Shown in pieces: positions 8,069 to 13,658 of a stretch of 13,658 bases of DNA. The stretch's first letter is position 1. Each line of letters begins with the position of its first letter. The DNA is from Chryseobacterium gleum (lineage in GTDB: Bacteria > Bacteroidota > Bacteroidia > Flavobacteriales_D > Crocinitomicaceae): positions 1 to 13,658 of the forward strand of contig CALPSU020000030.1 in the NCBI GenBank assembly GCA_943326315.2. Direction: 5' to 3'. Position numbers and translations under genes: made by a program. The notes beneath the pieces are model-generated. The model was not told where the DNA came from. It worked only from the letters and a program-made list of their open reading frames with translations, and searched no databases.

Positions 8069-8107
8069 AAGTCTGTATTACTTTCTAGTGATACAGGCTT
8101 TTTTTAT
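8069..8107 (+). terminator. Rho-independent terminator after the 94-aa protein gene
   Basis: The left arm 8069-8081 (AAGTCTGTATTAC) and right arm 8088-8100 (GTGATACAGGCTT) form a 13-bp RNA stem with two G-U wobbles and a 6-nt loop (TTTCTA). A T-rich run follows directly from 8099. This is the clearest intrinsic terminator in the window. It separates the small gene from the DsbD-alpha/dsbD/recG unit. Confidence 0.88.
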
Positions 8108-8188
8108 TTAGTTAAATTGGGTGATATTTCTATTTAGGAATTCAATAATTCATGTAAAGTGTGTTTATTTTCTTAACTTTCTAAAGTG

Positions 8189-8196
8189 TATATTTG
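8189..8196 (+). promoter_or_regulatory. Predicted -7 box for the DsbD-alpha / dsbD / recG unit
   Basis: TATATTTG is a perfect TAnnTTTG match, 17 bp before the ATG at 8214, so the 5' leader would be only about 10 nt. A good -33 TTTG is not obvious; the region around 8161-8170 is T-rich (GTGTTTATTT). As the only promoter-like site between the terminator and the first gene, it probably serves the whole tight run to 12798. Confidence 0.55.
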
Positions 8197-8213
8197 AATA
8201 AGTATTTATTTTA

Positions 8214-8645
8214 ATGAAAATCGCTTCAATTTTATTTTTTTTATTTTTGAGTTCATTTATTTTTTCACAAGAAAAGGTAGAATGGTCGGTTCGTTATAAT
8301 TCTAATTTAAATAATATTGAATTAGAAGCAAATATTGAAAAAGGCTGGCATTTGTATAGTCAGTATTTGAAAGGAGATGATGGACCAATTCCAACTCAAA
8401 TAAATTTTTCAGATAATAATTTTTTAAAATTAATAGGTAAGGTTCTCGAACCAAAACCAATAGAGAAATTTGACCCTAATTTTGGGGCAGTAATAGCTTT
8501 TTTTAATGATAACGTAGTTTTCTTGCAAGAAATTGAATTAAAAGAAAATACTAATTTAGACGTGGTGATTAACTTTATGGTTTGTAACGAAACAATGTGT
8601 TTGCCGCCAATTGATAAAAATTTTAAAATTGAACTTAAAAAATAA
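8214..8645 (+). CDS. Secreted free-standing DsbD-alpha-like domain protein (thiol-disulfide interchange)
   Basis: This 143-residue protein has a typical signal peptide (MKIASILFFLFLSSFIFS, cleavage likely after S18 before QEKVEW), so the mature form is periplasmic. The rest is a single immunoglobulin-like DsbD N-terminal domain: KGWHLYSQYL (43-52), LEPKPIEKFDPNFG (78-91), and the redox pair C124-x4-C129 in VCNETMCLPP. The downstream DsbD carries the same domain with the same signature (TCNDVKCLPP), so this looks like an extra copy of the alpha domain. In E. coli DsbD the alpha-domain cysteines pass electrons from the membrane domain to periplasmic substrates. A soluble extra copy could act as an additional electron acceptor or shuttle, which is inference from family and context. 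The stop is only 6 bp before the dsbD ATG, which strongly supports one operon. Confidence 0.85.
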   Translation: MKIASILFFLFLSSFIFSQEKVEWSVRYNSNLNNIELEANIEKGWHLYSQYLKGDDGPIPTQINFSDNNFLKLIGKVLEPKPIEKFDPNFGAVIAFFNDNVVFLQEIELKENTNLDVVINFMVCNETMCLPPIDKNFKIELKK

Positions 8646-8651
8646 TTAAAT

Positions 8652-10700
8652 ATGAAAAAAATAATTCTAAGTGTATTCGTTTTATTTTTAACTGTTTCAT
8701 TTTTATCTGCTCAAATAGAATTAGGAGATTCTAAGGTGAAATGGAAGTTTAGTGTTACGCAAGATGGAGATGAAGCAATTGTCTCCTGTCAAATTTCAAT
8801 TTTGGATCATTGGCATGTAGGTCCTGCACATGTTCCAAAGACTAGTTTTACTCTACCTACACTATTAAATTTTAATAAGTCTTCAAATTTTAAATTGATT
8901 GGTGAGATTTCTGAACCCAAACCGATCTTTAAACACGATGAAGAAATAGGTGAAGATTTGGTTTACCATGAAGGTGTTGTTATTTTAAAGCAAAAAATAA
9001 AGATATTGTCAGCTAAAGATTTTAATATTAGTGGACTTTTTTCCTTTCAGACTTGCAATGATGTTAAGTGTTTACCTCCATTTGAAACTAATTTTACGTT
9101 AAATATAAAAGGTGTAATTATAGAAGAGTTAAAGGACAGTAAAGATTCAATTTCTGAAAATTCTATAGTTGTTGCTAAAGATAAAAATGACAAAAATATT
9201 ACTTCGATTCACCAAGTTATAAATGAAAAAGAAGTTGTTATGGGTATAGGTCATAAAAAAGAAGAAAGATCCATGTGGACAATCTTCATTCTCTCTTTTA
9301 TAAGTGGTTTAGCCGCTTTATTAACACCGTGCGTATTCCCTATGATTCCAATGACGGTTAGTTACTTTACAAAACAAAGTAAATCAAGAGCACATGGAAT
9401 TAAAAATGCTTTATTGTACGGACTTTCAATTATAATTATTTATATCCTTTTAGGGACAGTTGTAACAAGGGTTTTCGGTGCGGAAGTTCTAAATGAAATG
9501 TCCACAAACCCAACCTTTAATATCGTTTTCTTTTTGATTTTGGCAATTTTTGCAATATCATTTTTAGGAGCTTTTGAAATTAGAATGCCTAATTCATGGT
9601 TAAATAAAGCAGATAAAGCTTCAGATAAAGGAGGTGTAGTTGGAATTTTCTTTATGGCTTTAGCTTTAGCTTTAGTCTCTTTTTCTTGTACTGGACCAAT
9701 TGTCGGTACTCTTCTAGTAGAAGCGGCTTCAATCGGTGGAATAGCGCCATTTGTAGGAATGTTTGGTTTCTCTATTGCATTAGCTTTACCTTTTGGATTG
9801 TTTGCTGCTTTTCCAGGATGGATGAATACATTGCCTAAATCGGGAGGTTGGTTGAATTCCGTAAAAGTAGTTTTAGGATTTTTAGAATTAGCATTAGCAT
9901 TTAAATTTTTATCCAATGCTGATTTAGCAGTTCAAGGTCACTTTTTAGAGAGAGAATTGTTTTTAGCAATTTGGATTGGAATTTTTGGAGTTCTAGCTTT
10001 GTATTTATTTGGATTCATAAAATTACCGCATGATAGCCCGTTAGAAAGATTATCGGTTGGTAGAACTTTATTTGGGACTTTCGTTTTTATTTTTGTTATC
10101 TATATGATTCCTGGTATGTTTGGCGCTCCTTTAAAATTGATAAGTGCATTCCCTCCACCTTCAAATTATAGTGAATCTCCTTTAGGTTTTGGAGGTAATT
10201 CGAATTCAAATTCTAACGTTGAGAAAATTGAAGGAACACATTTAGGTCCGCAAGGTTTAATGGTGTTTGATGATTACGATTTAGCTTATGCTTATGCTCA
10301 AGAAGTAGACAAGCCTTTATTTGTCGATTTTACAGGGCACAATTGTGTGAATTGTCGAAAAATGGAAGAAAGCGTTTGGGGAGAAAAAGGAATTATTGAA
10401 AATTTAAGAGATAATGTGGTGATTGTTTCATTGCATGTAGATGAAAGAATCGCTTTACCAAAAAGTGAACAAAAAGTAGTTGAATTAGTTCCTGGAAACA
10501 AGAAACTTTTAAAAACTACAGGGGACAAATGGATGTATATGGAAATTAGCAAATATAAAGCTGCTTCTCAGCCTTATTATGTAATGTTAGATGCTGAAGG
10601 AAAAGATTTACCAATCGGTTCAGCAGATTTTGAACATCATAGTAATCCAAAAGATTTCAAAAAATGGATTGATAAAGGTTTAGAATTGTATAAAAAATAA
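8652..10700 (+). CDS. dsbD: Protein-disulfide reductase DsbD (three-domain thiol-disulfide transporter)
   Basis: DsbD carries reducing power from cytoplasmic thioredoxin across the inner membrane to periplasmic proteins. All three modules are visible in 682 residues. After a signal peptide (about 1-20) comes the alpha domain with HWHVGPAHVP (53-62) and the C135/C140 pair in CNDVKCLPP. A charged linker (about 155-205) leads to the membrane beta domain (about 208-490, roughly eight or more hydrophobic segments) with its two redox cysteines, C227 in LTPCVFPMIPMTVSYF and C346 in FSCTGPIVGT. An S/N/G-rich linker (about 500-530, GFGGNSNSNSN) joins the C-terminal thioredoxin-like gamma domain with C565-V-N-C568 and a probable cis-proline at SQPYYV. 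All six expected cysteines are present, so the protein should be active. recG starts 1 bp after its stop, and the DsbD-alpha orphan ends 6 bp before its start. Confidence 0.95.
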   Translation: MKKIILSVFVLFLTVSFLSAQIELGDSKVKWKFSVTQDGDEAIVSCQISILDHWHVGPAHVPKTSFTLPTLLNFNKSSNFKLIGEISEPKPIFKHDEEIGEDLVYHEGVVILKQKIKILSAKDFNISGLFSFQTCNDVKCLPPFETNFTLNIKGVIIEELKDSKDSISENSIVVAKDKNDKNITSIHQVINEKEVVMGIGHKKEERSMWTIFILSFISGLAALLTPCVFPMIPMTVSYFTKQSKSRAHGIKNALLYGLSIIIIYILLGTVVTRVFGAEVLNEMSTNPTFNIVFFLILAIFAISFLGAFEIRMPNSWLNKADKASDKGGVVGIFFMALALALVSFSCTGPIVGTLLVEAASIGGIAPFVGMFGFSIALALPFGLFAAFPGWMNTLPKSGGWLNSVKVVLGFLELALAFKFLSNADLAVQGHFLERELFLAIWIGIFGVLALYLFGFIKLPHDSPLERLSVGRTLFGTFVFIFVIYMIPGMFGAPLKLISAFPPPSNYSESPLGFGGNSNSNSNVEKIEGTHLGPQGLMVFDDYDLAYAYAQEVDKPLFVDFTGHNCVNCRKMEESVWGEKGIIENLRDNVVIVSLHVDERIALPKSEQKVVELVPGNKKLLKTTGDKWMYMEISKYKAASQPYYVMLDAEGKDLPIGSADFEHHSNPKDFKKWIDKGLELYKK

Positions 10701-10701
10701 A

Positions 10702-12798
10702 ATGAACGATTTCCTGCAAACTCCTATCGGTTTTTTAAAAGGTGTTGGTCCTCAAAGAGCTGAACTTTTAAAGAAAGAAGCAGGTATTAATACATACGAT
10801 GATTTATTAAATTACTTTCCGTTTCGTTATCTAGATAGATCACAATATCATTCCGTTTCTGAATTACCAACTTTGGATGGACCAGCTCAATTAAAAGGAA
10901 TGATTATTCATGTTTCAGAAAAATTAGTTGGAAAACAAAATAGATTAACTGCTAAATTTCAGGATCGTACAGGGATAATTGATTTAGTTTGGTTTCAAGG
11001 AGGGAAATGGATTAAACCTTTATTAAAATTAAATACTGAGTTTCAGATTTACGGCAAGGCGAAAATTTTCGGATCTACGTTCAATATTCCTCATCCAGAA
11101 ATAATTGAATTTGAAAAAGTAAAATCAGAAAAAGGACTTCAAGGTGTGTATTCAAGTTCTGAGAAATTAAGTATGAATGGCTTAAGTTCGAAAGGAATTG
11201 GAAAATTAACGGCAATTTTAATAGATCAAGTTAAAGGTAAGATTGTCGAAACTTTACCTTATAATATAGTTAATGAATTAAGGTTGATTTCTAGGGAATC
11301 TGCAATGATTCAAATTCATTGTCCGACTAGTGAAGCAAGTATTATTTCAGCTCGAATTCGTTTAAAATTTGAGGAATTATTTTTTCTACAATTGGAGATG
11401 CTGATGAGAAAGCAAATTAGTATTCGAAAATTAGGGGGACATATTTTTCCGGAAGTAGGATCGATTTTTACAGATTTTTATGAGAATCATTTACCTTTCA
11501 ATTTAACCGGAGCTCAAAAACGAGTATTGAAAGAAATTAGAAAAGATTTTTTAACAGGTCACCACATGAATCGTCTCTTACAAGGAGATGTAGGAAGTGG
11601 TAAAACCTTAGTGGCTTTATTGACAATGTTAATAGGAATTGGAAATGGTTTTCAAGGAGCATTAATGGCACCAACTGAAATATTAGCAACTCAGCATTTT
11701 GTAACTTTAGTAGATATGCTAAAAGGAATGAATGTAAAGTTAGAATTGTTGACAGGTTCAGTAGGTAAAAAAGATAGAAGAAGAATTCATGAAGGCTTGG
11801 AGTCTGGTGAAGTTCATATCTTAGTTGGAACACATGCTTTACTAGAGGATGTTGTTAAATTCAAAAATCTAGGAATCGTTGTAATTGATGAACAACATCG
11901 TTTTGGAGTAGCGCAAAGATCGAGAATGTGGAAAAAAAATACGATTCCACCACATATTCTAGTAATGACCGCAACTCCAATTCCAAGAACATTGGCAATG
12001 ACTTTTTATGGTGATCTAGATGTTTCTGTTATAGATGAATTGCCTCCAGGAAGAAAAGCTATTGAAACTTCACATAGATTCGAAACTAATCGTTTGACAG
12101 TTTTTGGATTTATGAAGTCTGAAATAGCAAAAGGAAGGCAGATTTATATTGTGTATCCATTGATAAAAGAATCTGAGACATTGGATTATAATAATTTAAT
12201 GGATGGATATGAAGCAATTTCTAGAACTTTTCCTTTGCCCGATTATCGTGTGAGTATTGTTCATGGTCAAATGAAAGCTGCTGATAAAGAATTTGAAATG
12301 CAGCGTTTTGTAAAAGGTGAAACACAAATAATGGTTGCTACAACCGTTATAGAAGTTGGAGTAAATGTTCCAAATGCTTCAGTAATGATTATCGAAAGTT
12401 CGGAGCGATTTGGATTGTCACAATTACACCAGTTAAGAGGTAGAGTAGGGCGAGGTGCTGAGCAATCCTATTGTATTTTGATGACAGGAATAAAGCTTTC
12501 AAAAGAATCTAAGAAACGATTAGAAACAATGGTTAGAACCAATGATGGTTTTGAAATTGCTGAAGTAGATTTAGAATTGAGAGGACCAGGAGATATAATG
12601 GGAACTCAGCAAAGCGGAGAGCTGGATTTAAAAATAGCGGATTTAGCAAAAGATGGCCAAATAGTAGTACTTGCAAGAGATAATGCACGAAAAATATTAG
12701 AAGAAGACCCTTTATTAGAAAATTCTAATCATTTTTTGATTCGAGAAAAATTAAGAAAAATAATGATGTCCAAACCGAATTGGAGTAGTATTTCTTAG
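10702..12798 (+). CDS. recG: ATP-dependent DNA helicase RecG
   Basis: RecG remodels stalled replication forks and branch-migrates Holliday-type junctions. The 698-residue length is normal. The N terminus FLQTPIGFLKGVGPQRAELL and the LLNYFPFRYLDRS block open the wedge region, followed by an OB-fold-like stretch (about 60-135, including LTAKFQDRTGIIDLVWFQGG). The helicase core follows: LTGAQ (268-272), Walker A GDVGSGKT (295-302), DEQH box (396-399) followed by RFGVAQR, motif III MTATPIPRTLAM (422-433), and the C-terminal half with TTVIEVGVNVPNAS (547-560) and QLRGRVGRG (577-585). The LRGPGDIMGTQQSG segment (626-639) is typical of the RecG C terminus. It lies one base after dsbD, so it is probably transcribed with the DsbD genes despite an unrelated role. 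Its last 4 bp overlap the end of ispE on the other strand. Confidence 0.97.
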   Translation: MNDFLQTPIGFLKGVGPQRAELLKKEAGINTYDDLLNYFPFRYLDRSQYHSVSELPTLDGPAQLKGMIIHVSEKLVGKQNRLTAKFQDRTGIIDLVWFQGGKWIKPLLKLNTEFQIYGKAKIFGSTFNIPHPEIIEFEKVKSEKGLQGVYSSSEKLSMNGLSSKGIGKLTAILIDQVKGKIVETLPYNIVNELRLISRESAMIQIHCPTSEASIISARIRLKFEELFFLQLEMLMRKQISIRKLGGHIFPEVGSIFTDFYENHLPFNLTGAQKRVLKEIRKDFLTGHHMNRLLQGDVGSGKTLVALLTMLIGIGNGFQGALMAPTEILATQHFVTLVDMLKGMNVKLELLTGSVGKKDRRRIHEGLESGEVHILVGTHALLEDVVKFKNLGIVVIDEQHRFGVAQRSRMWKKNTIPPHILVMTATPIPRTLAMTFYGDLDVSVIDELPPGRKAIETSHRFETNRLTVFGFMKSEIAKGRQIYIVYPLIKESETLDYNNLMDGYEAISRTFPLPDYRVSIVHGQMKAADKEFEMQRFVKGETQIMVATTVIEVGVNVPNASVMIIESSERFGLSQLHQLRGRVGRGAEQSYCILMTGIKLSKESKKRLETMVRTNDGFEIAEVDLELRGPGDIMGTQQSGELDLKIADLAKDGQIVVLARDNARKILEEDPLLENSNHFLIREKLRKIMMSKPNWSSIS

Positions 12799-13604
12799 AG
12801 TTTAACAACCAGCTCAATGATATTGGGATTTTCAACAAAGTTCTTTTCTGGTTCTTTTTCAAAAATACCAAACATTGTAGACCCACTTCCTGACATTGCT
12901 GCGTAAATTGCACCTTTTGAATAGAGTTCTTCTTTAATTTTTTTCAATTCAGGATAAATTGGAAAAACAGTAGTTTCAAAATTATTTTCTAATTCATTTT
13001 TCCAAGTTGAAATTGGGTGAGAAATAATTTCAGAAACGGATCTAGTATTGGTTGAGAAATTAGCTCCACTGAATGCTTCTTTTGTACTTACATGAATGCC
13101 GATGTTGATTATTTTTAAATAATATCCTTTTAAATCAATTTCTATTGGGGTTAATATTTCACCTCTTCCTTTTGCTATTTGAGCAGTGTTTTGAATGAAA
13201 AAAGGACAATCACTACCTAGTTTACTTGCTAATTCTTCTAGTTTAGGTATTGATAATTTTAAATTGAAAAGAGAGTTTATTCCCGTGATAACATATGCAG
13301 CATCAGATGAACCACCACCTAAACCACCTCCCATAGGAATAATTTTTCTTAAATGAATAAAAACAGGAGGGATGTCAAACTCTTCCTTCATCAATTCATA
13401 AGCTTTAACACAAAGGTTATTCGAACTATCACCGGGAATAGTTAAACCTGTTTGTTTAAAAATAAATGTTGGTGAAGGAAGTATTTCCAAAATATCTTTG
13501 AAAGGAATAGGAGTCATAGCTGTTTCAAGCTCATGGAACCCATCGTTCCGCTTAAATAATATATGCAGACCCAAATTTATTTTTGCAGGAGGAAATAAAA
13601 TCAT
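12795..13604 (-). CDS. ispE: 4-diphosphocytidyl-2-C-methyl-D-erythritol kinase IspE
   Basis: IspE is the GHMP kinase that phosphorylates CDP-methylerythritol at the 2-hydroxyl in the MEP pathway to isoprenoid precursors. The 269-residue length is normal. The N terminus FPPAKINLGLHI carries the active-site lysine K8, followed by KRNDGFHELET (18-28). The ATP-binding GHMP loop PMGGGLGGGSSDAA is at 90-103, the catalytic aspartate is D132 in LGSDCPFF, and the third motif MSGSGSTMFGIF is at 237-248. The ATG at 13604 is preceded by a perfect -7 box only 4 bp away. The gene ends tail-to-tail with recG (4-bp overlap), leaving no room for an intergenic terminator. Confidence 0.96.
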   Translation of the reverse strand: MILFPPAKINLGLHILFKRNDGFHELETAMTPIPFKDILEILPSPTFIFKQTGLTIPGDSSNNLCVKAYELMKEEFDIPPVFIHLRKIIPMGGGLGGGSSDAAYVITGINSLFNLKLSIPKLEELASKLGSDCPFFIQNTAQIAKGRGEILTPIEIDLKGYYLKIINIGIHVSTKEAFSGANFSTNTRSVSEIISHPISTWKNELENNFETTVFPIYPELKKIKEELYSKGAIYAAMSGSGSTMFGIFEKEPEKNFVENPNIIELVVKL

Positions 13605-13608
13605 GAAA

Positions 13609-13616
13609 CAAATATA
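13609..13616 (-). promoter_or_regulatory. Predicted -7 box for ispE, implying a leaderless transcript
   Basis: On the minus strand the sequence is TATATTTG, a perfect TAnnTTTG match, and only four bases (TTTC) separate it from the ispE ATG. With the usual 5-7 nt between this box and the start point, transcription would begin at or inside the start codon. No strong -33 TTTG is visible; an ATTTAC stretch lies about 14-19 bp upstream. Confidence 0.5.
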
Positions 13617-13658
13617 GGAAGTTGTTAAGTAAATATTTCATTTTAGCTGAAATTAAAC

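Noticed and set aside
9440..9916. 158-codon open frame on the minus strand inside dsbD
   Set aside because: It is antisense to the DsbD membrane domain, its translation is a low-complexity K/P/N/A mix mirroring the gene's codons, and it has no promoter or homologous pattern.
10150..10245. Apparent low-complexity S/N/G-rich stretch in dsbD as a possible frameshift or fusion scar
   Set aside because: The frame is continuous and the stretch lies between the membrane and thioredoxin-like domains, where a flexible linker is expected.
11537..11833. 98-codon minus-strand open frame inside recG
   Set aside because: It overlaps the conserved Walker A region of recG; the leucine- and phenylalanine-rich translation is what antisense AT-rich DNA gives.
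13635..13653. Inverted repeat ATTTCA / TGAAAT with a 7-nt spacer at the right edge
   Set aside because: Only 6 bp and AT-rich; too weak to call an operator or terminator, and the neighbouring gene is not visible.

Overview
The window looks like an ordinary chromosomal segment of an AT-rich Bacteroidota, most likely Flavobacteriia/Flavobacteriales. Four things point there: perfect Bacteroidota-type -7 boxes (TAnnTTTG) in front of several genes; a DNA polymerase III alpha gene that begins with a DEDD exonuclease domain; a very long TamB-like protein divergent from tsaD; and a free-standing DsbD-alpha protein next to full-length DsbD. No phage, transposon, CRISPR, rRNA or tRNA signal was seen.

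Layout. Positions 1-6613 are read leftward: tamB-like (6613-1970), a biotin carboxylase of acyl-CoA carboxylase type (1945-461), and the 5' end of dnaE (377-1, cut by the window edge). The 24-bp tamB/accC gap suggests co-transcription. The 83-bp accC/dnaE gap is filled by a 7-nt-period degenerate repeat that folds back into a long imperfect hairpin. Positions 6638-12798 are read rightward: tsaD (TTG start), a 94-aa unknown protein with its own promoter and a clear intrinsic terminator, then a compact DsbD-alpha orphan / dsbD / recG run with gaps of 6 bp and 1 bp behind one predicted promoter. ispE (13604-12795) is read leftward and overlaps the recG 3' end by 4 bp.

How the genes work together. 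Most are core functions: replication (dnaE), recombination and fork rescue (recG), tRNA t6A modification (tsaD), isoprenoid precursor synthesis (ispE), envelope biogenesis (tamB), periplasmic thiol reduction (DsbD pair) and biotin-dependent carboxylation. The only clear functional pairing is the DsbD-alpha orphan with DsbD. I found no convincing undescribed multi-gene system. The items most worth a second look are the heptad repeat/hairpin upstream of dnaE, the DsbD-alpha duplication, the 94-aa unknown protein, and the predicted leaderless or near-leaderless starts of ispE and tamB. All functional calls come from reading motifs by eye, without database searches.
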